NCBI RefSeq assembly: GCF_044762745.1
Contig: NZ_JBIWEX010000003.1
Span: 1-64,000, forward strand
Length of the DNA: 64,000 bases
Source: Psychrobacillus sp044762745
GTDB lineage: Bacteria > Bacillota > Bacilli > Bacillales_A > Planococcaceae
Reading direction: 5' to 3'
Shown piece after piece: positions 27,312 through 36,443 of the stretch. Within the stretch, counting starts at the first letter, position 1; every line of letters starts with the position of its first letter. The position numbers were made by a program, and so were the translations under genes. The notes below the pieces were generated by a model that worked only from the letters and a program-made list of their open reading frames with translations, was not told where the DNA came from and did not search any database.

Positions 27312-27758
27312 TCAAGAAAGTGAGTATTGTATAATTAAATTTCTAATTAAAGGATTAAGTCTATCTGGTAATTTATTTACTTTAAAAAACTTCACTTCAG
27401 TAGTTTCTTTACCATCTGCATTTAAGATGCCACCCTTAATTTCTTTTGTAATATAAGCTATTGTTACAGGATAAAATTCATCACCATTTGGCAATTTAAC
27501 AAAATTCTTTTTTCCCGAAAAAACACCAACCAGATCAAGTTTACCGACTTCAATTCCTGTTTCTTCCAAAACTTCTCTTCTACCTGCTTCCTCAGTAGAT
27601 TCTCCTAATTCAATAAATCCACCAGGAACTCCCCAAACTCCATCCATTCGTTTTTGTAATAGAATTTCACCACTAGCATTCATAACAGCAACTGCTACTC
27701 CAACTAATATCAAAGGTTGGTTTCCCACAATCTTGCGCAAATCCTCAATATAACCCAT
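27312..27758 (-). CDS. NUDIX hydrolase
   Basis: A 148-residue single-domain NUDIX protein. The Nudix box begins GGFIELGEST and ends REVLEETGIEVG, with all catalytic Glu positions present. It hydrolyses a nucleoside diphosphate linked to another moiety. The preceding segment reads ILLQKRMDGVWGVPGG, the usual approach strand. It is directly upstream of fosX on the same strand with a 31-base gap, so probably co-transcribed. The substrate is not determinable. Confidence 0.9.
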   Translation of the reverse strand: MGYIEDLRKIVGNQPLILVGVAVAVMNASGEILLQKRMDGVWGVPGGFIELGESTEEAGRREVLEETGIEVGKLDLVGVFSGKKNFVKLPNGDEFYPVTIAYITKEIKGGILNADGKETTEVKFFKVNKLPDRLNPLIRNLIIQYSLS

Positions 27759-27965
27759 AATTACCTCCTAAAAATTATATTATAAATATGTCAATTCGAT
27801 ATTTTTAAGGAATTCCCTCTTTTTTTTTAAAATATACGGCCTCGATCATTTATATGAATACCGGTAGAGCTTATTCCCCTCTAGTTTAAATTAATTATGT
27901 TTTGTTATAAAATAAATTTTAATGAATATTTTGATTTATCAATATAGTAAAAGGAGAATAAGTTT

Positions 27966-28934
27966 ATGAATATAGCAAAAAAAGTATTAAATTCAAGTGG
28001 TATGCTTCTCTTAATTTTTACTTTATCAGCCTGTAAGCAAACTGAACAATCTCACGAGAATATAATTATGGAAAATGAACAACAAGAACAACAAAATATA
28101 ACCTATTCTTTTAAAAACCCCAATACAGGCCAAGAATTTAATATAATTCATGCTTACATGCTATATGAAAACTATTTTGAAACTGTAAAGGATAATCCAG
28201 ATGAATCACCATACCAATTATATAAACAGGTGATTATCGACCCTGTATATGATGCTTGTTTTAAAGATGCGGAATACCATAAATTTAGTGTATTTGAATG
28301 GACACCGGAAGAAAGTGATTTTAATAGTATTAAGAAACAAATTGAATCAATGGATAAAGATTATTTAAATGAGTTATTTGAAGAATCCCTTATTAAATCC
28401 TCAGACATACTGTCATCAAATAATAAAACAACAGTATGTGTGTTTCCTGAAAATGCAAGCTTTCCTTCTGACATGATTACAGTCGGTATAGGGAAAATTT
28501 TAGTCTTATTCAATGGTTTTTATGATTATTATAAATCAGGTATGTCCCATGAATATCATCATAGTGTTTGGACCGAAAAACATTCTACGGAAGATTATTA
28601 TTTGACAGTTTTAGATGATTTAATAATGGAAGGACAGGCCGTGATGTTTGAAACCTTAGTGTATCCCGATTCAAATAGTACTGATTATGTAGTTGATGAA
28701 AGCTTTTATAAAGAATATTGGAGCAAGATTGAAACATATCTGGAGAGTAGTTATTCCGTTGAATTTCTAATAGGTGGCTCTAATGGTTTACCTGATTATT
28801 ATGGCTATAGTGAAGGCTACAAAATGATTAGATCTTACCTAAATCTGCATCCCGATATGACAGTAGAAGAATGGACATCCAAAAGTCCTAAAGAAATATT
28901 TGAAGAAGGTAATTACATGGCTAACTACGAGTAG
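27966..28934 (+). CDS. Lipoprotein with HExxH zinc protease-like (DUF2268) domain
   Basis: A 322-residue exported lipoprotein. The signal peptide ends in the lipobox LSAC, so Cys23 would be the lipidated residue. The mature part carries HEYHH at about 195-199 and a downstream Glu in DDLIMEGQAVMFE near 222, which together form a plausible zinc site as in DUF2268 predicted Zn-dependent proteases. It should sit on the outer face of the membrane. The start ATG has AAAAGGAG 9 bases upstream. It is a single gene with AT-rich flanks. Confidence 0.78.
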   Translation: MNIAKKVLNSSGMLLLIFTLSACKQTEQSHENIIMENEQQEQQNITYSFKNPNTGQEFNIIHAYMLYENYFETVKDNPDESPYQLYKQVIIDPVYDACFKDAEYHKFSVFEWTPEESDFNSIKKQIESMDKDYLNELFEESLIKSSDILSSNNKTTVCVFPENASFPSDMITVGIGKILVLFNGFYDYYKSGMSHEYHHSVWTEKHSTEDYYLTVLDDLIMEGQAVMFETLVYPDSNSTDYVVDESFYKEYWSKIETYLESSYSVEFLIGGSNGLPDYYGYSEGYKMIRSYLNLHPDMTVEEWTSKSPKEIFEEGNYMANYE

Positions 28935-29200
28935 AATACTTCAACGGGGTCTACAAAATTCCTCACTCAGTATAAATTGACCTACTGAATATAGAAGGAA
29001 TTTGAAAAGTACCATCTATAAGTCTAGAAAATGAGTATGCACTCGATAATCTACTTCCATGATTTACAGCAATCCATATGGATAGACGTGATCCGAATAA
29101 GGCTAAATAAAATATGCACTAATGCCCATTTAGAACATTAGGAGGCATTTTTGATGATTATTTTGAAAACTGGTGGTTTTTTAACTTAACTTTTCAATCG

Positions 29201-29722
29201 TCAAACTAATATTCCTGGCTCGAATAACCAATCTTTTGAACCATAATTTTCATCATCAGATCCTCTAATATCTTTGGTAATTTTATTTTCTATAATTAAA
29301 TCACGGAACTTCTTACTGAATAATGTCTTTTTGTATACATATTTACCGTCGTGGCTCCATTCGGCTGATAGGTATATATCCGACTCAAGATCTTTTAAGT
29401 CTTCTTTATCGTAATGAAATGGTCCATTTATAGTACGTTTGATACCGCAAATGCATGGTTCTGGTTCTGTAGCAAAATAAAAGTGTACCATTTGAGAACT
29501 CCAATTAGGGAGAGTGTGTTTCGGTATAATTTGATATGCTTGTTGTCTACCTGCTTCAGGTCCTTTATGCACCACAGGATTTAAATCATATCCTTTAAGG
29601 TTCCATTTGTTCATTAAGTCTACCATTTTCTTAGAAACTACCCAAAAGGGTCCTACATTTACCATATATCTATCTTTTATTTTGGATGTATCTATTACTA
29701 ACGAAGAAAGTTGCTCTCTCAT
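29201..29722 (-). CDS. Hypothetical protein, possibly Imm11/DUF1629-like immunity protein
   Basis: A 173-residue soluble protein. The N-terminal third describes a strand-rich fold (KIKDRYMVNVGPFWVVSKK), a Cys-x-Cys (EPCICGIKR) occurs mid-protein, and the end reads LFSKKFRDLIIENKITK, the kind of closing helix seen in Imm11/DUF1629 immunity proteins. That match is by eye and tentative. It starts 2 bases after the stop of the 123-residue gene upstream, so they form a tight pair. No toxin gene is visible, so it would be an orphan. Confidence 0.5.
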   Translation of the reverse strand: MREQLSSLVIDTSKIKDRYMVNVGPFWVVSKKMVDLMNKWNLKGYDLNPVVHKGPEAGRQQAYQIIPKHTLPNWSSQMVHFYFATEPEPCICGIKRTINGPFHYDKEDLKDLESDIYLSAEWSHDGKYVYKKTLFSKKFRDLIIENKITKDIRGSDDENYGSKDWLFEPGILV

Positions 29723-29724
29723 GA

Positions 29725-30096
29725 TCAGTCCGCAAACTTTGCAAAATGTTTTCTTATGAAACTTTGTTCCTTATCTTCTAAAAATGCATTTTGAGAATTA
29801 CCTGTCGAATCCAAAACAAATAATGGAGACTGCATGTATTCATCATCTGAACAAATGAAATTAATTTTTTCACCGATTGAATCAATTTTCAATTGTTTTT
29901 CTAAGTATTCATAAATCACTTTAACAGTGTTATAGTTTATACATTTATCAAGAGGAACCTTAAAATTAAAGGTAACTTCAGAAGTCCTATCCAATTCAGG
30001 GGATTCTACAAAAATATTATAATTATTAAATATCTTAATGACTTCACTCCGAAGCTTTGAATCAACAAAAAATAATAGTTCCAGTTCGGTTTTCAA
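29725..30096 (-). CDS. Hypothetical protein, 123 residues
   Basis: Not recognised. A small mixed alpha/beta, acidic protein (LELLFFVDSKLRSEVIKIF at the start, then KEQSFIRKHFAKFAD at the end) with no signal peptide or membrane helix. Its stop codon is 2 bases before the start of the next gene, so the two are translated together. The ATG at 30096 lies 11 bases downstream of a weak AGGAGG in the leader. It may be part of the same polymorphic-toxin immunity locus. Confidence 0.6.
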   Translation of the reverse strand: MKTELELLFFVDSKLRSEVIKIFNNYNIFVESPELDRTSEVTFNFKVPLDKCINYNTVKVIYEYLEKQLKIDSIGEKINFICSDDEYMQSPLFVLDSTGNSQNAFLEDKEQSFIRKHFAKFAD

Positions 30097-30174
30097 TACA
30101 CTTACCTCCTATATTAATAATAACAAAATATTGGCTAGCAGCATGTTGTTTAGGTTTGATAATTCCCATAAAAC

Positions 30175-30202
30175 AGAGCAACGACTTAAAAAACGTTGCT
30201 CT
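30175..30202 (-). terminator. Terminator after the amidase gene
   Basis: Stem AGAGCAACG / CGTTGCTCT with a 10-base loop. On the minus strand it is followed by GTTTTATG. It is 43 bases past the amidase stop. Confidence 0.75.
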
Positions 30203-30244
30203 ACTTGACTAAAGTTCCGTTAGTTGAAGAACTTTTGTCTTTTG

Positions 30245-31715
30245 TTATATCAATTTTGGGCATTTCCGATGTTTCGTAGCTTGTTCATAAGCATAAGCAA
30301 GTTTAATTAATACACCTTCACTAAAAGCCGTACCTGCAAATGTTATGCCAAATGGTCTTCCACTTTCCATGTAACCAGCAGGTACCGCTATAGATGGATA
30401 GCCAGCTTTAGCACATATGGTTGAGCCAATATAAGATGGAAAAATTATCGCATCAAGATCATACGTTTTTAAAGCAAAGTCAATCCCCATGTCCTGGGAA
30501 AAATACAAATCTTCTAATTTCGCATTTAAATACTCGGGATTTCTTAAAATATTTGGTAGACTTTCTCTATACTCCAACTTATTCTGACCATATTTCAGGG
30601 CTTTTTGTTCATGCTGTTTATTAAATTGAATCAATTCTGTGTCAGAATGAATTGGTATGTAAGAAGGTAACTTGGATAAATAATTTCCTAAGCTATGTTT
30701 CAATTCATATATTGGTACTCCCCAACTCCAATCTCTATTGAATGAAGGTATTTCTATATTATTGACAACTTCTGTTCCTTCATGGTGTAAGGTTTGAATG
30801 ACATGTTTAAACAGATTTTCATCGTATTCTCCTGAGTGATAATATTCCTCCGAAGCTTGATTGAATATACCGATTCTAGCACCTTTCAATCCTTGAGAAT
30901 CTAAAAAGACGGTATAATCTTGTTTTGATATACCTTCACTCTTATATGTAGCTGGATCGAGTTTATCGACACCTGTTAATGCACCTAATAAAATAGCCGC
31001 GTCCGTAACTGTTCTTGCAAAAGGTCCTGCTGTATCTTGCGAGTATGTAAATGGAATAATTCCAGTGCGACTGATTAACCCAACTGTCGGTTTTATCCCA
31101 ACTACCGAGTTTTGAATCGCAGGACTCAGGATGGACGCATCTGTCTCCGTACCAACAGACAATGCGGTAAAATTTGCAGCAACTGCCACCGCAGAACCAG
31201 AGCTTGATCCACCAACAAAAAGGTCCGCATCACCATATGGATTTAATACTTGTCCACCTCTGGAACTATAGCCTGCCCACATTTCAGTTGACATTCCATT
31301 AGCTAATTCTGTCATATTTGTTTTACCTAATATTATCGCACCTGATTCGCGGAGTTTTTCAACTAGGAATGCGTCATGGTTGCTAAGATGATTTTCTAAC
31401 GCAAGTGTTCCTGCACTTGTATGCATGGAATCATTTGTTTCAATATTATCTTTAAGAAATACAGGTATACCATGTAGTGGCCCCCTAATTCCCCTTGTCT
31501 TTCTTTCATAATCTAGTGCTTCCGCAATAAAAATTGCATCGGGATTTATTTCAAGTACGGAATTTATCTTCCGACCATCTTGGTCATACTTGGCTATTCG
31601 GTCCAGATAATACATAACCAACTCTTTTGAGGTTACTTCTCCATTTTCGATGGCTGCTTGAATATCGTTAATCGTTAACTCTTCTCTAAAAAAAATTGTT
31701 AAACTTAATTTTCAT
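30245..31715 (-). pseudogene. Amidase-signature enzyme with N-terminal frameshift
   Basis: The main frame (458 residues, 30245-31621) has the amidase signature: Lys in VFLKDNIET, GGSSSGSAVAVAANF with the cis-Ser, and TETDASI with the nucleophile region. It hydrolyses amides. It lacks about 30 N-terminal residues. These are encoded upstream from ATG 31715, which has a strong GGGGGAG ribosome site, but a run of eight T on the coding strand (31688-31695) puts them out of frame. Reading seven T restores a continuous protein (MKIKFNNFF, then REELTINDIQAA). The choices are a sequencing error, phase variation or a pseudogene. A shortened protein from internal TTG 31621 cannot be excluded. Confidence 0.75.
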
Positions 31716-31771
31716 ATATTGCTCCCCCAATAATCTGAATAAATAATAAATATATTGCGATTTAATAGCTT

Positions 31772-32201
31772 TTAATCACCAAATGCAAATATTATTTCTG
31801 TTTCGCAAACTAGTTCGCCATTCACTGTAGCAATACCTTTGCCTTTTCCAATAGGACCCTTTAATCGGGTGATATCTACTTCAAGACGGAGTTGATCCCC
31901 CTGGTTTAACTTGCTGTTTAAAACGGCATTTCTCTATACCTGCTAAAAGCCCTAATCGTCCTTGATTTCCTTCTTTAGTTAACATTATAACTGCACTTAC
32001 CTGAGTCAATGCCTCTACTATTAATACACCTGGCATAACGGGATAATCAGGGAAGTGTGCTTTAAAAAATTCCTCATTTGCTGTTACATTTTTAATACCA
32101 ACCGCCCGTTTTCCTTCTTCTAATTCCAAAATCTTATCGATTAAAAGAAATGGATAACGATGTCTTATAACTTCCTTAATCACTTGAATATCTAACATCA
32201 T
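31772..32201 (-). pseudogene. fabZ: 3-hydroxyacyl-ACP dehydratase FabZ, frameshifted
   Basis: The first 100 residues are FabZ: HRYPFLLIDKI with catalytic His, then FPDYPVMPGVLIVEAL with catalytic Glu. The ORF ends early at 31881 after KPGGSTPS. If one C is dropped from the run of five (31897-31901 on the plus strand) the frame continues as KPGDQLRLEVDITRLKG and ends FAFGD at 31772, a complete FabZ of about 142 residues. FabZ dehydrates beta-hydroxyacyl-ACP in fatty acid synthesis. The usual Pro before HRYPF is Arg. It has no fatty-acid neighbours and is probably a second, dispensable copy or an assembly error. Confidence 0.8.
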
Positions 32202-32426
32202 TTAATCCCACCCAACAACACTTTTTATAAAAATCTGTCTATTTAATTCTATCACTTGATACTACAGTTGGTATTATAAAAATTGTATCCTGAAATTGAT
32301 TTCGTCATTAAGGTTTGATGTCTAAATAATTCAAAAGGTATAATCGCATCCATAGCAGTTCGATTATCACATAGATCACCTTCACTTGATAAAAGTAAAG
32401 AAAATAACTTAAATTAATAATAGAAA

Positions 32427-32452
32427 CGACCACCTCACTTATGAGATGGTCG
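32427..32452. terminator. Bidirectional hairpin terminator
   Basis: Stem CGACCACCTC / GAGATGGTCG (one G-T pair) with a 6-base loop, followed by CTTCTTTA on the plus strand. It lies between the YjcZ gene and fabZ on the minus strand. Confidence 0.6.
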
Positions 32453-32476
32453 CTTCTTTAGAATGGAGAAAAAGGA

Positions 32477-32496
32477 GTATTGTATTGTATTGTATT
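32477..32496. repeat. Pentanucleotide repeat GTATT x4
   Basis: Four exact copies of GTATT followed by two GTTTT variants. It is a slippage-prone microsatellite in noncoding DNA. Confidence 0.7.
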
Positions 32497-32639
32497 GTTT
32501 TGTTTTAACCTCTCTGATTACGCCTTTCTCTAGTAACCGTTCGATAAAACATACAAATAGAATGGCCACGACTATAAAAGTGATTCGTTCCAGAGTTAAA
32601 ACTCGCTCTATTAATCCGAAAGATGTCTATTGTACTTTT

Positions 32640-32753
32640 TTAGTACAAAAATGACGCACCCACAATAATTAGTAGAATAAACAATACTACAATCAAAGCA
32701 AAGTTATTACCACGATTACCGTATCCACTATTTTCACCTACATATTCAGACAT
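32640..32753 (-). CDS. YjcZ-family sporulation micro-protein
   Basis: A 37-residue protein. The short polar N-terminus MSEYVGENSGYGNRGNN is followed by one hydrophobic helix (FALIVVLFILLIIVGASFLY). This is the 'tiny transmembrane' YjcZ/YrzL-type family of Bacillus spores, often controlled by sigma-G or sigma-K. ATG 32753 has a near-perfect AGAGGAGGT ribosome site 8 bases upstream. It supports a spore-forming host. Confidence 0.9.
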   Translation of the reverse strand: MSEYVGENSGYGNRGNNFALIVVLFILLIIVGASFLY

Positions 32754-32964
32754 CTTATACCACCTCCTCTTATATAACTAGATTATGAGAATAAAAATCT
32801 TTAGATTAGGTAAATAACATTAAGTTAACTTTTTAAATTTTATTATCTTAGATCTGGCCATTCTTGATATGAGGAGTTTAGAAACGATTTCAACAAAAAG
32901 AGCATCAATCTTTCTTACTACTTAAACTCTGTTTTGATCCAAAATCTGATCTAGGAGGGGTCTA

Positions 32965-33075
32965 GTGAAAACCGCAGATGAAGTCACAATTATCAATGCA
33001 TCCATTAGTTTATTTAGGCTTAGAATACTTGGTTCTGCGCTACATGGATGGCTAAAGGGTCCTTTAGTACAATAA
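32965..33075 (+). CDS. Possible 36-residue small protein with strong ribosome site
   Basis: The ORF begins at GTG 32965, five bases after AGGAGGGG, and encodes KTADEVTIINASIS, then LFRLRILGSALHGWLKG and PLVQ. The helical amphipathic character, the excellent Shine-Dalgarno and a strong hairpin 46 bases after the stop support a real small gene. Not recognised as any family. A longer minus-strand ORF across the same DNA (32922-33146) has no ribosome site and reads through the palindrome. Confidence 0.45.
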   Translation: MKTADEVTIINASISLFRLRILGSALHGWLKGPLVQ

Positions 33076-33120
33076 AGAAAAAGAAAAATAATTAAACTAA
33101 AACTATACGAAATCATAAAG

Positions 33121-33158
33121 AAAGAATCCATTTTGAATATTTTCAAAATGGATTCTTT
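33121..33158. terminator. Perfect long palindrome, terminator-like
   Basis: Seventeen-base perfect arms (33121-33137 and 33142-33158) around the 4-base loop TATT. It would form a very stable hairpin. The adjoining T-rich tail is short on either strand, so bidirectional termination is likely but not certain. Confidence 0.6.
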
Positions 33159-33305
33159 TATCTCCAGTATAAAGATTAGATTTTACTAAGAGACAGAAAT
33201 GCTTGGATTTCTTTTTAATTATTCACTCTTGTATATCATATAGTATTTTTTATCTATAGTAATATGGTAAAATGAGATTATAGTATAGTTGCGAGGTGAT
33301 AATCA

Positions 33306-34019
33306 ATGATTTTTTTGAGCGTATTTTTAGTAAGTATAGTTGTTGGTTATCCTTTATGGGATTATTTTTATATGAAAAAAGGAAATTTCAGCAATAAAAG
33401 CAGAATGTATCTGACGATCATTATACCCCAATGGGTAATTGTCGCTATTTTATTTGCGTATTTGTTTTTAACTGAACGTTCGTTCGTTGATTTATTTTAT
33501 GTGGACAATCCAATTCTTTCAGCTCATGCAGACAGAATGAAAACCATAGGGATCGGAGCTATTACTACTTTGGTTGTTTACGCATTAATTTTTATTTTTA
33601 CTCCAAAATTAAAGCAAGGATTTTCAAAATGGATGAACAACCAAATAGATGCGATTCGATTTATGTTACCAATCACATTAAGGGAAAGAATACTTTTTAT
33701 TTTTGTTGCTATTACAGCAGGATTTTGTGAAGAGGTTGTGTTTCGCAGTGTTCTGTTGTACTACTTTGAACATCTTCCTTTTGAATTCTCTATTGTTTCG
33801 TTAATAATTGTGTTAAGTCTATTATTCGGAATCGTTCATTTGTATCAAGGTTGGAAGGGAGTCCTTGGCACAGCATACCTAGGAGGTATATTGTTATATG
33901 TATTTCTTGTAACAGGTAACTTATGGTTGTGTATTTTAATTCATTTTCTAATTGATGTAAAATTTGCGTTTACATCCAATCAAAGGCCATCCATTAACAA
34001 TCAAGAGATTGCGGTTTAG
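33306..34019 (+). CDS. CPBP-family intramembrane metalloprotease (Abi-type)
   Basis: A 237-residue membrane protein of about seven helices with the CAAX-protease/bacteriocin-processing motifs: CEEVVFR near 141-147 (EExxxR), FGIVHLYQG near 173-181 (FxxxH), and LIHFLIDV near the end (HxxxD). It would cleave a membrane protein or peptide within the bilayer; roles include bacteriocin immunity and maturation. GAGGTGATA precedes the ATG. It is a single gene with its own terminator at 34033. The substrate is unknown. Confidence 0.88.
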   Translation: MIFLSVFLVSIVVGYPLWDYFYMKKGNFSNKSRMYLTIIIPQWVIVAILFAYLFLTERSFVDLFYVDNPILSAHADRMKTIGIGAITTLVVYALIFIFTPKLKQGFSKWMNNQIDAIRFMLPITLRERILFIFVAITAGFCEEVVFRSVLLYYFEHLPFEFSIVSLIIVLSLLFGIVHLYQGWKGVLGTAYLGGILLYVFLVTGNLWLCILIHFLIDVKFAFTSNQRPSINNQEIAV

Positions 34020-34032
34020 TTATTTAAAACAG

Positions 34033-34065
34033 AAAGATGCAAGGGATGACCTTTGCATCTTTTTT
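34033..34065 (+). terminator. Terminator after the CPBP protease gene
   Basis: Stem AAAGATGCAAGG / CCTTTGCATCTTT with loop GATGA, then a T-run. It begins 13 bases after the stop codon. Confidence 0.85.
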
Positions 34066-34114
34066 ATCTCATATAAATTACATCTTTCAAATCAGAATCC
34101 CCTCGTTTAATTGA

Positions 34115-34708
34115 CTAATCATTTAATCCCTTTCCATCGAGAATTTTCTGTTTGTATTTTTCAACCCTTGATACTCTAGTTTTGGATTGTTTGGGATCAG
34201 AAAAATAGAGAACGTACGCTCTTTGTCGTCCTGGCGTCAATGCTTCAAAAGCAGTTTTCAATGCAGGTATTTCATCGAATTTATTTTGAAGCTCTTCAGG
34301 AATTATCAGTTCTGTATTTTTTTTGAAATTCACTTCCAAACCTGCTTTTTCAACTTCAATGGCCTCATAAATATAGTCCTTTAAGATGGATTCCATTTCA
34401 ACTATTTCTTGGACATTGGTAAACCGAATCTGACGCGCCGCCTGTACATTCTCCGTTTGTTGGATTAGAATCCCATGGGTATCCTTTAACAAGACACCTT
34501 TGTGAAACAGAAGCGCACAATAATCTTTAAATCCATGTATGATAACTATGTTTTTTTTCTCAAACGTATAACAAGGATGCATCCACTTAAATTCTTCAGT
34601 CAGCTCACAGTCAAGAACGATATTTCTCAACTTCTCATATTCTTCCTTCCACTTTTGAGCTTTACTTAAAAATTCATCAACTTTAGGATTCATTCTACTA
34701 CTTGTCAT
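34115..34708 (-). CDS. YdeI-family (DUF1801/OmdA-type) protein
   Basis: A protein of about 197 residues with a DUF1801/YdeI core (CELTEEFKWMHPCYTFEKK, then VIIHGFKDYCALLFHKG) and the bacteriocin-protection-type tail ending ALTPGRQRAYVLYFSDPKQ, then SKTRVSRVEKY. It is common in Bacillales, with proposed links to antimicrobial tolerance and no known reaction. I take ATG 34708, GAGGGG about 10 bases upstream, over the in-frame TTG. It is a single gene. Confidence 0.8.
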   Translation of the reverse strand: MTSSRMNPKVDEFLSKAQKWKEEYEKLRNIVLDCELTEEFKWMHPCYTFEKKNIVIIHGFKDYCALLFHKGVLLKDTHGILIQQTENVQAARQIRFTNVQEIVEMESILKDYIYEAIEVEKAGLEVNFKKNTELIIPEELQNKFDEIPALKTAFEALTPGRQRAYVLYFSDPKQSKTRVSRVEKYKQKILDGKGLND

Positions 34709-34868
34709 CAAGGAACGCCCCTCTTCAATTTTTCGATTAGCTGACAGCTAAGAATGTTCAATCTCTAATTCTTTCTGCCACTTTTTGTATTTACATTTTG
34801 ATTAACCATGACCCTTTTGTCAAGCACATCCAAGAATATTGTTAAACTCACTTTTTGGGAGTCCAATT

Positions 34869-35861
34869 TTATAACCAGTTTTCTATGCATATTACCTTTT
34901 TAGCATCTGAATCTAACTTCACTTTTTTACCGATACCTAATGGATGCATCGGATGGGTGTGACATGTATCGAAGTCAGCTAAAATTGGAATGTCTAGTCC
35001 ATCTAGTTGTTCAATTAATATGTCTAAAGGTCGTTTTCCTGTGCCTAAATCATTATATTGTTCATGTTTACCTAAGATAATGCCAGCTACTTTTTCAAAA
35101 ACACCTTGTAACTTAAGCATTGCAAAGTTTTTCTCAACAACGGATGCATCTTTATTACAGTCTTCCATAAATAGTATATCGCCAGGTTCAATTGGTGGAA
35201 AATAAGGCGAACCAATAAATCCATACATTGCATTTACGTTGCCGCCTATTAATCGCCCTTCTGCTACTCCACTTTTCCCAGTTATCCACTCATTATGATA
35301 TAGAGTTTTTTCAGTCGTTTTTTCAAGCCAATTCACTGGTTCATCTGACCAAAATGGTGGAATCGGTACTTCGTATGGAAGCTTATTTTCTTCCATAAAA
35401 TATTGTTCAAAATATCGATATGTATCATTCACAAGAGGCTCAAATTCACCAAAAGAAGGGATAAGAGCAGGCCCATAATAGGTTGTAATACCTGTTTTTG
35501 CATAAAGGGCAAGTAAAACAGCTGTTACATCAGAATATCCAACGATTAACTTTGGATTATCCTTAAATGCTTTATAATCAATATATGGCAACAAACTATT
35601 TGAATTTGTGCCACCAATAGTTGACATAATCATCTTAATGTCTGGATTTCTTATTAATTTATTTAGCTCCTCTGCCCGTTCTTTGGGTGAGCCAGAACGA
35701 TATATATCTGATTGCCCTGTCAATTCACCTTCTACAATAACAAAACCTTTTTCTTCTAAAAAAACTTTCGCACGTTGATAGCGTTGATGGGCTGTTACTG
35801 TTGCAGGAGATGACGGGGTAAATATCCCAATCTTATCTCCCATTTTTAAACGTTGAAACAT
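34869..35861 (-). CDS. S66-family peptidase (LD-carboxypeptidase / MccF-like)
   Basis: A 330-residue serine peptidase of family S66. The nucleophile Ser lies in VGYSDVTAVL near 110. The acid and His of the triad lie late in the protein (EDCNKDASV near 233; FDTCHTHPMHPLG near 303). S66 enzymes are LD-carboxypeptidases of peptidoglycan recycling, or MccF-type proteins that cleave microcin C. The TCHTHPMHPLG ending is common to both. The N-terminus (IGIFTPSSPATVTA) is intact, so the length is normal. It is a single gene. Confidence 0.88.
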   Translation of the reverse strand: MFQRLKMGDKIGIFTPSSPATVTAHQRYQRAKVFLEEKGFVIVEGELTGQSDIYRSGSPKERAEELNKLIRNPDIKMIMSTIGGTNSNSLLPYIDYKAFKDNPKLIVGYSDVTAVLLALYAKTGITTYYGPALIPSFGEFEPLVNDTYRYFEQYFMEENKLPYEVPIPPFWSDEPVNWLEKTTEKTLYHNEWITGKSGVAEGRLIGGNVNAMYGFIGSPYFPPIEPGDILFMEDCNKDASVVEKNFAMLKLQGVFEKVAGIILGKHEQYNDLGTGKRPLDILIEQLDGLDIPILADFDTCHTHPMHPLGIGKKVKLDSDAKKVICIENWL

Positions 35862-36036
35862 ATTTTCAACCTACTTTCTAAGCCTTGATAAAATATGTGA
35901 CCAGTCAATTCCTCAGTAAAAGAGCGGTTAACACTTTAATATAAATTAAAAACTACAACATCATAGGATAAAATTTAGTCAAAAAGAAAAAGAGCTCAAG
36001 CTCCATGTTCTTGAACTCAAGCACTCTTTTGTTGAA

Positions 36037-36225
36037 TTAAATTTTAAACGTTTGAATTAGACATACCTCATCATCAATTAGTTCCAGTCTTTCTTGAGTT
36101 TCAATATTTAATTTAATATAAACTTTTTTCCAAAAGGCAACCGCACGCTTATTTTCAACAACCTGCATTATAAAATATTGTCCTGGTTTCTCTTTAAATA
36201 CTTTTTCTACAGTCTGCATAGCCAT
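36037..36225 (-). pseudogene. Fragment of a GNAT acetyltransferase
   Basis: The 62-residue ORF reads like the C-terminal third of a GNAT enzyme: VEKVFKEKPGQYFIMQVVEN, then AVAFWKKVYIKLNIE, with the 'N-x-A-x-x-F-W-x-K' acetyl-CoA exit motif. The acetyl-CoA-binding loop and N-terminal domain are missing. The upstream 200 bases show no continuing frame. It is probably a decayed remnant. A short hairpin-like repeat (AAAAGAG / CTCTTTT) follows at 35989-36030. Confidence 0.7.
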
Positions 36226-36443
36226 AGCCTATAGTTTACCTTTGTACTAAAAGAGTATAAACAAGCCTTTTATTCCATAATCATTGTTTTTTTCTACGTA
36301 AAACCCTACCTTTTTTCTTAATTAGCATATTAGTTACCTATAGTTTTAAATATTATGAATGACTTTTCGGGTTCGATATTTTATGCTATTTAGGTTGTAT
36401 TTTATCGTTCTATCAATCTCTTTTATCTTTAAAAAACTCAGGA

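Larger units (their letters stand above)
32202..32639. other. Intergenic region with hairpin and GTATT repeats
   Basis: No supported gene. It contains a bidirectional hairpin at 32427-32452 and four GTATT repeats at 32477-32496. An ORF from 32463 has no ribosome site and a low-complexity start. Confidence 0.5.

Noticed and set aside
32236..32420. Minus-strand frame reading RTAMDAIIPFELFRHQTL upstream of fabZ
   Set aside because: It looks protein-like, but there is no start, no ribosome site and no recognised family, so it may be chance.
32463..32654. 63-residue plus-strand ORF starting MEKKEYCIVLYCFVL
   Set aside because: No ribosome site, its first codons are the GTATT microsatellite, and it overlaps the YjcZ gene in antisense.
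32922..33146. 74-residue minus-strand ORF through the palindrome
   Set aside because: Its first codons lie in the terminator palindrome and there is no Shine-Dalgarno; the plus-strand 36-residue ORF over the same bases has a strong one.
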